NCBI RefSeq assembly: GCF_900299535.1
Contig: NZ_OMKE01000039.1
Location: 242,403 to 306,402 of the forward strand
Direction of reading: 5' to 3'
Origin: Aquimarina aquimarini
Lineage (GTDB): Bacteria; Bacteroidota; Bacteroidia; Flavobacteriales; Flavobacteriaceae
Length of the DNA stretch: 64,000 bases
Shown here: one piece after another, positions 52,551 to 61,528 of the stretch
Layout of the letters: every line of letters begins with the position of its first letter
Position numbering within the stretch: position 1 is the first letter of the stretch
Translations under genes and position numbers: made by a program
The notes under the pieces: model-generated
Told to the model about the DNA's origin: nothing
Database searches by the model: none
The model's input: only the letters and a program-made list of their open reading frames with translations

Positions 52551-53651
52551 CTAATTTATATCTTTCCCTTTTTTGAGTTTCTCTAGCTGTTCTGTAAGCC
52601 GATTTTTAAAATTGTTTGGAACTTTAGTTAATGAAATATTAAGGGTTTTTATAGCGTTTTTATAATCTCCTGTAGCCGAATATGCTCTAGCTAAACCATA
52701 GTTTGATGGCCACACTCCTTTATTATTCTTCACGTTATCTTTCAAAATTGATAATGCTTTCTCTTTTTGTCCAAGTTTGATAAGACTTGTTCCTAGTTGA
52801 TATACATCTAAAGCATTTCCTAATTTTGCAGCTTTATCAACAAAACTCATAGCATCTTCTGTTTTTCCTTGCTTAGCAAGAATACGTGATTTTAGAGAAA
52901 GATTTGCAAACGTTTCTTTACTAAAAAAATTACCTGCTATAGATGTATTCACCCATTCTAATGCCTGATCCACCTCTCCTGCATTAAAAGCATAATTGGC
53001 TGCATTATCCCAATTAGCCTGAGTAAATCCAGCGTTACCTTGAAGATCTTTTTTTATCTCATCTATTACTATACCTCCTACTTCTACTTCAATTTTGAAA
53101 GGGATTTCTTTTTTCTCCCACCTCAAAGATGCTATAGTACTATTTGCCTGTACTTCTGGAAACAAAAATGTTAATAGCTCTGTATGCGTAGCTTCTTTTG
53201 TCATTACATCTACACGTAAGACATCTTCTTTTTCATCATAGAAATAACTCCCCCACGAAGTAGCATTATTAGACAGTATAATAGTTGCCTTACCATCTTC
53301 TTTTAATGCTATATGCAAACCATATGTTCCTGCTTTTATATTTTTTCCTTCGATCTTTACATCATGCGTAAAATTTATCGTAGTGTTACTATTTGCTCCT
53401 GCTCTCCATGGTGCTGCTTTTGAGGTTCCAAAACCTAAGTCATTATACCCGTAAGGAACTAACTTACCCCATATCTCACGTTCCTTTACACTAGGCCTCC
53501 CATAATCTATTGTGATATTAGTTATCCCAACACGTTGCATTACTTGTGCTCGTTGGCTCCCTTCTGGGGTTTTGAGCTGTGCTTGTGTTTGCAATACCAA
53601 CAACATTGTTAGTATTAAAAAATAAATTGTAGCTTGGTTGAATTGTTTCAT
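52551..53651 (-). CDS. DUF2911 exported protein with TPR repeats
   Basis: 366 residues. Signal peptide (ATIYFLILTMLLVLQTQA), then DUF2911 (about 25-175: QVGITNITIDYGRPSV-type strand GITNITIDYGRPSVKER, GYNDLGFGTSKAAPWRAG, KAGTYGLHIAL). The C-terminal 150 residues hold TPR-like helix pairs (WDNAANYAFNAGEVDQALEW, KALSILKDNVKNNKG). Typical of Bacteroidota exported proteins of unknown role. Single gene. Confidence 0.88.
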   Translation of the reverse strand: MKQFNQATIYFLILTMLLVLQTQAQLKTPEGSQRAQVMQRVGITNITIDYGRPSVKEREIWGKLVPYGYNDLGFGTSKAAPWRAGANSNTTINFTHDVKIEGKNIKAGTYGLHIALKEDGKATIILSNNATSWGSYFYDEKEDVLRVDVMTKEATHTELLTFLFPEVQANSTIASLRWEKKEIPFKIEVEVGGIVIDEIKKDLQGNAGFTQANWDNAANYAFNAGEVDQALEWVNTSIAGNFFSKETFANLSLKSRILAKQGKTEDAMSFVDKAAKLGNALDVYQLGTSLIKLGQKEKALSILKDNVKNNKGVWPSNYGLARAYSATGDYKNAIKTLNISLTKVPNNFKNRLTEQLEKLKKGKDIN

Positions 53652-53890
53652 GACTCACTTTTTTTGAATTAATAATTCTCACTTTATAAAAATCAATAAC
53701 TTCAAAAAAACATCCACTACAACTATTCACAAAAACAATTTTTATTTCGAAATTATAGTTTTAGAGAGTAGTTTTCACCAAATATTGACCTTTATATTCT
53801 GAACAAAACAATGTAAGAGGTAATTTTCATCTGTAATGTTACTAGATTGTTAAACTCAAATAGAGAATCACAATTCATTGTTAAAGCTTT

Positions 53891-55120
53891 CTATTCATTT
53901 AACAAGTGATTAACAAAATTTTCAAAATCCTTTTTAAAGTCAATGTATTTTTGCCCAGTAGCGGGTCCATTAAAACCTGTATGAATTTTACGTACGTTCC
54001 TTTTTTTATCAATAAAAATAGTAGTAGGATATGACAGTACTTGTGTGAGCATTGGTAGTTTTTCTTGAGCTTTTTGTTTATCAGAAGTACCATATTGAGC
54101 GAGTAGAATAGGGTATTCTACCTTTAATTTTTCTTGTAATCTTTTTATTGATCTAAATGCTTTTTCTTCTGTTTTTGCATATTCAAAAGCTAGGGCAACA
54201 AATTCTATATCTTTGTCCTTATGGGTATTGTAATATTCTACATAATACTTTGTTTCATCCATACAATTAGGACACCATGTTCCCATAACTTGTACAATAA
54301 CAACTTTATTATCAAATCGTTTATCTTGTAATGAAACCTTGTTTCCTTCTGTATCTTTAAAACTAAAATCCAACGTCTTGTATCCTTTTTTTATAAAAGT
54401 TAAAGAATCCTCAGATGGTAATTCAAAGCTTTCATTTCTTTTTGCTGTAAAAGGTTCTTTCCAATGATTTCCTGAATAAAAATATCCATTAATCACACTA
54501 TCAACCACTTCTGCTGTAAATAAAAATGCATGTGCTCCATCAAATGCTGATAATTGTAATTTGTCTTCATTCAAAACCCCCTCTAGATACCTATAATCTC
54601 CTGTAGTAGTTCTGAATGTTCCAGTAACGATATTCCCGTTTTGTTTAAAAAGACCTTTAGCAATATATCGATCTTCTTCATTATCCATACTAAAAACTGT
54701 TTCCCAACTCCCTGTAATATTCTGATTAGGTTTTGATGTAATTGTAAAGCGATCTTGTTGTCCATATTTTGCGTTAAAAGGCACTACTCTATTTAAATCT
54801 TCTTTTATAAAGCTTCCAGAAAGTGTTATTGAGTCAATAAACTGTGCCAAAATATATCCTTCAAAAACAGGGAATTTAATTTTTATAGAATCACCATTAA
54901 TCACTACATCATCAATATCGATAATTTCTTCTGCATTGAATACTTTTATAGATTGATCTTCCATTACTTCCATCAAAAAAGGAAGCTCTTTATCATCCAT
55001 AACTCCAACCGTTGCCCTCCATGGCCCACTTTTCAATAATCTTTGCTCAATATTTTTTTCTCTTTTACAAGCAGAAAAAACAGTAACAATTAACAGAATA
55101 AATAGGGTTATTTTTTGCAT
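53891..55120 (-). CDS. TlpA/thioredoxin-like disulfide reductase lipoprotein
   Basis: 409 residues from ATG 55120. SPII lipobox VFSAC; then an N-terminal domain of about 220 residues of strands without cysteines, and a C-terminal thioredoxin fold (about 255-409) with the active site WCPNC and cis-Pro loop YPTTIF. The architecture fits envelope-anchored TlpA/ResA-type reductases in Bacteroidota. The N-terminal domain may bind a partner. An adjacent TTG at 55123 is less likely as start. Confidence 0.85.
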   Translation of the reverse strand: MQKITLFILLIVTVFSACKREKNIEQRLLKSGPWRATVGVMDDKELPFLMEVMEDQSIKVFNAEEIIDIDDVVINGDSIKIKFPVFEGYILAQFIDSITLSGSFIKEDLNRVVPFNAKYGQQDRFTITSKPNQNITGSWETVFSMDNEEDRYIAKGLFKQNGNIVTGTFRTTTGDYRYLEGVLNEDKLQLSAFDGAHAFLFTAEVVDSVINGYFYSGNHWKEPFTAKRNESFELPSEDSLTFIKKGYKTLDFSFKDTEGNKVSLQDKRFDNKVVIVQVMGTWCPNCMDETKYYVEYYNTHKDKDIEFVALAFEYAKTEEKAFRSIKRLQEKLKVEYPILLAQYGTSDKQKAQEKLPMLTQVLSYPTTIFIDKKRNVRKIHTGFNGPATGQKYIDFKKDFENFVNHLLNE

Positions 55121-55249
55121 CAAATATTATTTTACATAAAAAGAATGTTGAAAGTTACTTAAAACTTATGTCTACTATCTTTATTTTATAATTTTATTAA
55201 ACTTTATTTTCTTTTATTCTTTATCACAGACAGTTACTTTTTTACTTTT

Positions 55250-55409
55250 GAACTCATCTTAACTTTTTATTTTTAACAGAAAATGAATTGAAATTTGATC
55301 TGATGAAGCACTTTTTGAAAGCCATAGCAGCGCTACGGGTAAGAAAAGTAACCAAATATGAGTCAATTTTAGCCATTTTTTAGGAAATAGAAAAAGTCAA
55401 GATGAGTTC
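55250..55409. repeat. 160-bp inverted-repeat element upstream of pheT
   Basis: Arms of about 25 bp (GAACTCATCTTAACTTTTT at 55250-55268; its near-complement at 55391-55409) differ at about three positions. The core has a small TAGCAGCGCTA-type hairpin near 55325. No reading frame. The size and terminal inverted repeats suggest a miniature mobile element or a dispersed repeat; target duplications were not identified. Confidence 0.6.
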
Positions 55410-55465
55410 TTTATATACTTACTCTCAAACATGTGTATTTTTTTATGAAGATAAGAAGTTTCTAG

Positions 55466-55496
55466 TTTGTATCCTCTCGTCAATATAGTATCTTTA
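55466..55496 (+). promoter_or_regulatory. Promoter of pheT
   Basis: TTTG (55466-55469), 19-base spacer, TATCTTTA (55489-55496), about 25 bases from the ATG. Confidence 0.55.
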
Positions 55497-55521
55497 CCCT
55501 CAGAATTTAGAACAATCACAA

Positions 55522-57948
55522 ATGAAAATTTCATACAACTGGCTTAAGCAATTTATTAATATTGATTGGAATGCAGAAAAAACTGGAGAACTGCTAACTG
55601 ATTTAGGATTAGAAATAGAGGGAATAACACCATACCAAAGTGTAAAAGGAGGATTAGAAGGTGTTGTTGTAGGGCAAGTTCTTAATTGCGAAAAACACCC
55701 AAATGCAGATAAGTTAAAAATTACCAAAGTAGATTTGGGTAATGGTGAACCTGTACAGATTGTGTGCGGAGCTCCTAATGTAGCTGCTGGACAAAAAGTT
55801 CCTGTTGCTACTATTGGTACAAAGTTATATGATGATAATGGAGAAGAGTGGACTATTAAAAAAGGGAAAATCAGAGGTGAAGAAAGTCACGGAATGATTT
55901 GCGCTGAAGATGAGCTAGGACTGGGAAAAGGTCATGATGGGATTATGGTTCTAAGTACTGATATTTCTGTAGGAACCAAAGCTGCTGATATTTTTGATAT
56001 TGAAAATGATTTTGTTTTTGAAATTGGATTAACTCCAAACCGTGCAGATGCAATGAGTCATTGGGGAACTGCACGTGATCTTAAAGCTGGATTAGTACAA
56101 CATGACATCAACCTAGAGCTTATTACACCATCTGTAAGTAGTTTTATTGTAGAAAATAGATTAAACAAGATTGATGTTGAAGTAAAAAACCCTGAACTCG
56201 CACCGAGATACTGTGGTTTGACTATTACTGATCTCAAGGTACAGGAATCTCCTGCTTGGTTGCAACATCGATTAAAAGCAATTGGTATAACTCCAAAAAA
56301 TAATGTTGTAGATGCAACCAATTATGTACTACATGAATTAGGGCAACCATTACATGCATTTGATGCTCATTATATAGAAGGAAATAAAATTGAAGTAAAA
56401 ACAGTTGAAGCGGGTACTAAGTTCAAAACACTGGATGAAGTAGAACGAGAATTACACCCTGAAGACCTTATGATATGCGATGCAGAAAAACCATTATGTA
56501 TTGCTGGTGTTTTTGGAGGAATTAACTCTGGAGTTACAGAATCTACTACATCAATCTTTTTAGAAAGTGCTTATTTTAACCCTGTAAGTATTCGTAAAAC
56601 AGCAAAAAGACATGGATTAAATACAGATGCTTCTTTTAGATTTGAACGAGGTATTGATCCTAATATTACTGAATATGCTTTAAAAAGAGCAGCTTTATTA
56701 ATTATAGAACTTGCAGGAGGAAACGTATCTAGCGAAATTACAGACCTCTACCCTAAAAAAATAGAAGACTTTCAAGTGTTCTTATCTTTTGAAAATACCG
56801 CAAAATTAATTGGGGAAGAGCTACCGCAAGAAACCATAAAAAGTATCCTTACTTCTTTAGACATTAAAATTAATAGTGTAACAGAAACAGGTATTGGTCT
56901 TACTATTCCTGCTTATAGAAATGATGTACAAAGAGAAGCAGATGTTATAGAAGAAGTACTTAGAGTATACGGGTATAATAATATAAGTTTTACCCAGAAA
57001 TTAAATGCTTCAATTTCTAATATTGATAAATTTGCAGATCACAATATACAGAACACTATTGCAAATCAATTGATCGGACAAGGGTTTAATGAGATGATGG
57101 CTAATTCTCTCACCTCTCCTGAGTATATCAATTTGAGCGAACAGCTCAAAAACGAAAACAATATAGAAATGCTAAATCCTCTTAGTAATGATCTAGCAGT
57201 AATGAGACAATCTATGTTGTTTTCTGGTCTAGAAACCATCTCCTACAATATCAATAGAAAACGAGCAGACCTTAAGTTATTTGAATTCGGAAAGACATAC
57301 CATAATTACGAAAGCGGAAGAATTGAAAACAAACACCTTAGTATTCTTATCTCTGGAAATCGTCACAATGAAGCTTGGAATGTAGACCCTCAAAAAAGTG
57401 ATTTCTTTTATCTAAAAGGAATTGTTACTTCTGTTTTAAATCGCTTAGGTATCAACAATTTAAAAACATCACCACTCAAAAATGACCTTTTTACAGAGGG
57501 ATTGTCATTAGCTATCGGCAAGACCAAATTGGTTGACTTTGGGATTGTAAAAAAATCTGTTCTTAAACATTTTTCTATTTCTCAAGAGGTATTATATGCT
57601 GACTTTAATTGGGATGTTATACTTGAATATTCCAGACGTAATAAGATCAAATACTCTGATATTCCTAAATTCCCAGAAGTAAGACGTGATTTTGCACTAC
57701 TATTAGACAACACTGTTTTATTTGAAGATATTTATACAATTGCAAAACAAACAGAAAAACAACTACTTAAAGATATAAATCTATTTGATGTTTATCAGGG
57801 TAAGAAATTACCTAAAGACAAAAAATCATACGCAGTGAGTTTTATTTTACAGGATGAAAAGAAAACCCTGACAGATAAACAAATTGATAAAATCATGAAT
57901 AAACTCCAGAAAAATTTTGAAAACAAACTGGGTGCAGAATTAAGATAA
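55522..57948 (+). CDS. pheT: Phenylalanyl-tRNA synthetase beta subunit
   Basis: 808 residues, normal length. Partner of PheS in charging tRNA-Phe. Order: N-terminal tRNA-binding OB fold (about 40-150, VVVGQVLNCEKHPNADKLK), B3/B4 editing domain (about 210-390, LEVNAPVD-like segment HRLKAIGITPKNNVVDATNY), B5 (about 405-475), core synthetase-like domain, and the FDX-ACB anticodon-binding domain (about 715-808, FPEVRRDFALLLD). pheS is not in the window, so the subunits are unlinked. Own promoter and terminator. Confidence 0.97.
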   Translation: MKISYNWLKQFINIDWNAEKTGELLTDLGLEIEGITPYQSVKGGLEGVVVGQVLNCEKHPNADKLKITKVDLGNGEPVQIVCGAPNVAAGQKVPVATIGTKLYDDNGEEWTIKKGKIRGEESHGMICAEDELGLGKGHDGIMVLSTDISVGTKAADIFDIENDFVFEIGLTPNRADAMSHWGTARDLKAGLVQHDINLELITPSVSSFIVENRLNKIDVEVKNPELAPRYCGLTITDLKVQESPAWLQHRLKAIGITPKNNVVDATNYVLHELGQPLHAFDAHYIEGNKIEVKTVEAGTKFKTLDEVERELHPEDLMICDAEKPLCIAGVFGGINSGVTESTTSIFLESAYFNPVSIRKTAKRHGLNTDASFRFERGIDPNITEYALKRAALLIIELAGGNVSSEITDLYPKKIEDFQVFLSFENTAKLIGEELPQETIKSILTSLDIKINSVTETGIGLTIPAYRNDVQREADVIEEVLRVYGYNNISFTQKLNASISNIDKFADHNIQNTIANQLIGQGFNEMMANSLTSPEYINLSEQLKNENNIEMLNPLSNDLAVMRQSMLFSGLETISYNINRKRADLKLFEFGKTYHNYESGRIENKHLSILISGNRHNEAWNVDPQKSDFFYLKGIVTSVLNRLGINNLKTSPLKNDLFTEGLSLAIGKTKLVDFGIVKKSVLKHFSISQEVLYADFNWDVILEYSRRNKIKYSDIPKFPEVRRDFALLLDNTVLFEDIYTIAKQTEKQLLKDINLFDVYQGKKLPKDKKSYAVSFILQDEKKTLTDKQIDKIMNKLQKNFENKLGAELR

Positions 57949-57969
57949 TTCAATAAAAATATTATAAAC

Positions 57970-58009
57970 AAAAGGGTGAATATGGTTACACTATTATTTA
58001 CCCTTTTTT
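57970..58009 (+). terminator. Terminator of pheT
   Basis: AAAAGGGTGAATA and TATTTACCCTTTTTT form a stem (one G-U) with a loop of about 14 bases, followed by T's. Confidence 0.75.
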
Positions 58010-58068
58010 ATGCTCAAAAAACAAGCATTTAAGATCACAATGTTAATCCTCACACGTCTTTAGATATT

Positions 58069-58197
58069 GAAGTGGTTTAAACTTTTTTCAATTCGCTATA
58101 AAAATGTTCTTTTTCACTCAATTGAAGTGTAAAAAACACTTCAATTGAGTGAAAAATAACTATTTTTCGCCAGAATCCAAAAAGTTTAAACCACTTC
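58069..58197. repeat. 129-bp imperfect palindromic element
   Basis: Starts GAAGTGGTTTAAACTTTTT and ends with its complement. The centre TCACTCAATTGAAGTG-N7-CACTTCAATTGAGTGA is a perfect 16-bp hairpin arm. The intermediate portions are imperfectly paired. The right half recurs at 6349-6423. No coding content. Looks like a REP- or MITE-type intergenic element. Confidence 0.8.
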
Positions 58198-58440
58198 TTA
58201 AGTTTGGCTAAATATCTTATTTATATCACTGAAATTCAGTCATTTATGTTTTTGTATTTATTTAAAGGTAAAACATAGATAAAACATAACATATTTTTTA
58301 TAAAAATCTAAAAAACTTTAACCAAGACACCTTTTTATGTATTATCAGGTAGGTTTAAATTTTACTTACCAGTTTTAATTGATATACTTTAAAGAGTATT
58401 TTTATAATCTTATACCTATATAAAGCATCAATAAATATAT

Positions 58441-58648
58441 TTACTTTTTAACCAACGCTACTCCTTCTATAATACAATTCTTATCATAGATGCTATAATC
58501 ATTAAATGTTCTCAATTGATTACGTACACACCTTCTTTTGCCCATTCTTTTAGATCGTCTATAGACAGATCAGGATCAATATTATCATCATAGGGAACTG
58601 TATAGGTTTTTTATAAGATTCTGGGCCTTCTCCTTTGCGTATAGACAT
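58441..58648 (-). pseudogene. Decayed small reading frame, about 69 aa if repaired
   Basis: On the minus strand, MSIRKGEGPESYKK (from ATG 58648) reads well, then breaks near an A-run (T-run on plus at 58607-58612). In the next frame it continues as PYDDNIDPDLSIDDLKEWAK and GVYVIN, breaks again near 58514, then reads RTFNDYSIYDKNCIIEGVAL to a TAA at 58441. Adding one base at each break gives one continuous protein. The repaired protein is unfamiliar. It may be a true relic or a sequencing error; the composition of each part is coding-like. Confidence 0.4.
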
Positions 58649-59029
58649 AGATTTTAAAATTTACCATTTACTAGTTCTTATTTACTGTAAATCTGTTAAA
58701 TAAGGTATATCGTTTTTAGTATAATAGCATTTTTTTTCATCTTTTTATTATTTGTAAAAAGCTATGTAACAACAATATAATATTGTTTTTCTATCACAAA
58801 ATCAACGATTTACGGTAAAGCCGTATATGCGTAAACCTTCATCTTTAGTATATTTGAGAAAGATTTAACAATAAAAACAAATTAGTCTGATTCTGTTATA
58901 ATTGAAAAATTTGAAATATAACACTCCCCCAAATTATACTAATTTATAAATATCAATCGTCATTTGATAAAGGGTAATCTCTTGATTTAGTAGTATTTTA
59001 GAGTTTGTAACTTTAAAATATATTATCAG
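58649..59029. other. Intergenic region upstream of the small lipoprotein gene
   Basis: No gene. It contains TTTACGGTAAAGCCGTATAT near 58809 with nested ACGG/CCGT and TTTACG/CGTAAA arms (to 58835), followed by a -7-like TATATTTG near 58849. It could be a regulator site for the downstream genes; nothing else is evident. Confidence 0.35.
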
Positions 59030-59191
59030 ATGAAAAATCCTGTAGTTTTATTTAACATATTGCTTTTGCTACTTACATTGAGTAGTTGTGAAACACAAAC
59101 AATAAATGATGAAATCAGCGAAACAGAATTACAACTTACCGATCCAGGAGACGATGGGTCAATCGATCCAGGAGGCGACGAAAGGTATTAA
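59030..59191 (+). CDS. Small acidic lipoprotein, 53 aa
   Basis: ATG 59030 begins MKNPVVLFNILLLLLTLSSC, a strong SPII signal with lipobox LSSC; the tail is acidic (TDPGDDGSIDPGGDERY) with an internal repeat of GATCCAGGAG-type DNA. Such short lipoproteins occur in Flavobacteriaceae. It overlaps the next gene start. Function unknown. Confidence 0.55.
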   Translation: MKNPVVLFNILLLLLTLSSCETQTINDEISETELQLTDPGDDGSIDPGGDERY

Positions 59192-59948
59192 GATTTTAGG
59201 AGCTATTAAAGGTGTAATTGCTTTTTTGGCAGTTACACTTTCTTTGTTTCATGTATTTCTTGAACCAAAATCACAAGCCCAAATTGATTATGCTCCAAAA
59301 TACAAAGCTGAAGTTAAAAGATTAGACAGCTTACAACTTCACTATATTAACCAATTAGAAAATCAAGAATTAACACCAAAAGAATACTCAGTTATTGCTA
59401 AAAAACATATAGCATCTTACGAACCGTCTCTTAAAAAAATATCAAGTATGAGGGGGAAGCTGGCTAGAGAACACTCGTTTAGAGGTCGTAGCAGTCTTCA
59501 TTTTTGGGTATTTGTTTTTGGGTTAGTGACTGCTCTTTTCTTCTTTAGTTGTAAATCCTTACATGATGATTTCTCTAGAGGTAGTACTTTTAAATTTCAT
59601 TTTGTTTCACTTACTGGTATCTTGGTTTCAGGATTTTGGTTTGTTCATCTAATTTTTCTTACCCAAAAAGATTTTCAACAAAACAAATATGTCTTAATTC
59701 TTGCTATTACTGCATCCTTATTTGCTGTTTTTACATACTTTCTTATTAAATATTATACATATAAAGATCAAATTATTTACAAACAACTTTCTTTTATTGA
59801 AAGAATTAAAAAAATATACTATAGAGATATGATTTTTAAAGCGATGTATGCCGAAGAGTCGGGAAAACCCTATAAATCAGGTAAATTGGTAGATGATTCT
59901 ATAGATGAATTTCATGAAGACTTAAAGAAAGTAACAGAAAATATTTAA
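59154..59948 (+). CDS. Membrane protein of unknown function, about 264 aa
   Basis: The start is uncertain: ATG 59154 lies in the lipoprotein frame's overlap, and an earlier ATG at 59106 is also possible. The protein has about four hydrophobic spans: GAIKGVIAFLAVTLSLFHVF near the N-terminus, WVFVFGLVTALFFFSC, LTGILVSGFWFVHLIF and KYVLILAITASLFAVFTYFL. A helical extracytoplasmic stretch lies between the first two. The C-terminal 60 residues are charged and helical. No family recognised. The 93-residue gene follows by 4 bases. Confidence 0.6.
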   Translation: MGQSIQEATKGIKILGAIKGVIAFLAVTLSLFHVFLEPKSQAQIDYAPKYKAEVKRLDSLQLHYINQLENQELTPKEYSVIAKKHIASYEPSLKKISSMRGKLAREHSFRGRSSLHFWVFVFGLVTALFFFSCKSLHDDFSRGSTFKFHFVSLTGILVSGFWFVHLIFLTQKDFQQNKYVLILAITASLFAVFTYFLIKYYTYKDQIIYKQLSFIERIKKIYYRDMIFKAMYAEESGKPYKSGKLVDDSIDEFHEDLKKVTENI

Positions 59949-59952
59949 TAGG

Positions 59953-60234
59953 ATGACGATGCTAAAAAAATTACTCGAAATATTAAAGCCTAGAAGATAT
60001 ACTAGCCCTGCACAAAGAAAGTTTTTTAATGATAGTCCAAAGATCATACGAAAGGAAGTTAAAGAGGAAATTAAAAAAGCTATGAGAAACAATTCTGAAC
60101 TACATGAGATTGAAAAAAAGCAACGTATTGAACTTGAGGTATTTATTGATGTTTTAAAAGAAAGCCCTGATTACTATACAGAAAATGAGTTTAATAAATT
60201 ATACCATGAAATAATACATGATTTCTCATGGTAA
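59953..60234 (+). CDS. Small charged helical protein, 93 aa
   Basis: Starts MTMLKKLLEILKPRRY and is rich in Lys, Glu and helices (KEVKEEIKKAMRNNSEL), ending HEIIHDFSW. No signal or known motif. Translationally close to the membrane gene, so possibly its cytoplasmic partner. An alternative ATG is at 59959. Confidence 0.5.
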   Translation: MTMLKKLLEILKPRRYTSPAQRKFFNDSPKIIRKEVKEEIKKAMRNNSELHEIEKKQRIELEVFIDVLKESPDYYTENEFNKLYHEIIHDFSW

Positions 60235-60325
60235 AGAAAATGAGATGATTTATAATTTGGTATCTCATTTTTCTTTGTACGATATCCTAAATCTTGATAA
60301 TTATAATTACTATCAAAATAATTTT

Positions 60326-60766
60326 TTAACTTCTTTTCGAATATTTCTTTATAGCAATTTCTTTCAACTCCTCTAATGCCTTATTTTTCTTCTCTCTTTC
60401 ATCATCTGCCATGATTAATTCCATAACCATTCTAATATAATCTCTAAAAGTTTCATCTAGGATAAGTTCATCTTTTCTTTCAAGAAGGTGTTTAATTAAC
60501 TCTATGTTATCAAGTTTACTATAATCCGTAACCTTTTGATTTCCGACTACATTATCAAGCATCGTCCCTTCTCCAGTAATCAGCCAGTTGGTGTTTATCT
60601 CAGGAAAAGAGCGTAATAAATTTTGTACAAAGTCAATTTTTGGGACAGACTTATTTATTATGATGTTTCTTGTCTGACCATCAGAATAATCTAGTAATAT
60701 ACCCAAAGACCTGTAATTCATGTTTTTGAACTCCATCACTTTCCTTATTCTATCACCTATTTCCAT
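60326..60766 (-). CDS. Phage-type CI-like HTH transcriptional repressor
   Basis: 146 residues from ATG 60766 (start chosen because MEIGDRIRKVMEFK opens an XRE/CI HTH). Residues 1-60 form the HTH, with the family marker INTNWLITGEGTML. The C-terminal 80 residues are a charged helical dimerisation part. Found in Bacteroidota phages and integrated elements. Divergent from small genes at 60868 onward across an operator-like region, so it may repress them and itself. Confidence 0.8.
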   Translation of the reverse strand: MEIGDRIRKVMEFKNMNYRSLGILLDYSDGQTRNIIINKSVPKIDFVQNLLRSFPEINTNWLITGEGTMLDNVVGNQKVTDYSKLDNIELIKHLLERKDELILDETFRDYIRMVMELIMADDEREKKNKALEELKEIAIKKYSKRS

Positions 60767-60867
60767 AATAAACATTGTATAAATTACAATAAACACGAAT
60801 TAAATATTGTATATGCGAATTATATTTCGTATTTTTGATTTGTCAAACGATAATAAGAAACAAATAT
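60767..60867. promoter_or_regulatory. Operator-promoter region of the phage-type repressor
   Basis: Two direct CGAATTA copies (60795-60801 and 60815-60821), the second forming CGAA-N6-TTCG (60815-60828). TTG (60806-60808), 20 bases, then TATTTTTG (60829-60836) makes a plus-strand promoter that overlaps these sites. Confidence 0.5.
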
Positions 60868-60951
60868 ATGAAAACGGTATTAGAAATTTATAATCTGTTT
60901 GATATTGAATTAAAGGATAGAACTAATTGTAATTTTTTTAAGATATGGTAA
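60868..60951 (+). CDS. Possible 27-residue leader peptide
   Basis: ATG 60868 to TAA 60951 (MKTVLEIYNLFDIELKDRTN, then CNFFKIW). It overlaps the next ATG at 60945 and lies just behind the promoter. Evidence is only position and overlap. Confidence 0.3.
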   Translation: MKTVLEIYNLFDIELKDRTNCNFFKIW

Positions 60952-61214
60952 TAAAAAATACTACTCCTATAAGTGGTATACTATCAAAATTATTAAAAGA
61001 CACATTAACCGCGCCACAGATTAAAGATATAGCAAAAGAATATGATGTTCATTATAACACAATTATTAATATAAGAGATCGTAAAAAAAAAGAGCCTGAC
61101 AAATTCATACTCAGGTCTATGATTAATAAGGCAATTACTAATCAAACACAACAAATTATAAGTAGTGCAGAATTGATAACTCTTTTGAGAAAAGAGCTAG
61201 AGAATATACTATAA
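60945..61214 (+). CDS. Small HTH-like protein, 89 aa
   Basis: Helical, with a possible HTH around DIAKEYDVHYNTIINIRDR (residues 29-47). Resembles small DNA-binding proteins of mobile elements but I cannot name a family. Transcribed away from the repressor. Confidence 0.45.
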   Translation: MVIKNTTPISGILSKLLKDTLTAPQIKDIAKEYDVHYNTIINIRDRKKKEPDKFILRSMINKAITNQTQQIISSAELITLLRKELENIL

Positions 61215-61285
61215 ACAACCTTATTTATCTGCCCTGCTTAAAAATAATATATCAGAAAGTTAAGTATAATAAACCCCAAATAATT

Positions 61286-61528
61286 ATGAAAACAATAACT
61301 AAAGAGCAAAAAAAGTTCATTACCAAAATTGTAAAGTATTTACACATGGATATAACAGATTTCTTGAATTCTGTAACCAGTGGTAGATGCTATGAGAAAA
61401 CGATTTATGATTGGGTAGTAAAGCTTTATCATAAAGGTGTAAATCATGAGAGTGCTATACAAATCATTTGTAGAGCCAGAGTATTCTTATTGACAAGGAA
61501 CAGTTTATACTTTACTAGCTGCAGATAA
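61286..61528 (+). CDS. Small unknown protein, 80 aa
   Basis: MKTITKEQKKFITKIVKYLH, then IQIICRARVFLLT; helical, ends with polar SLYFTSCR. No motif. Follows the 89-residue gene by 71 bases, same strand. Confidence 0.4.
   Translation: MKTITKEQKKFITKIVKYLHMDITDFLNSVTSGRCYEKTIYDWVVKLYHKGVNHESAIQIICRARVFLLTRNSLYFTSCR

Noticed and set aside
59170..59175. AGGAGG string resembling a strong Shine-Dalgarno site
   Set aside because: It is part of the repeated DPGGD codons in the small lipoprotein, and Bacteroidota rarely rely on such sites; treated as coincidence.
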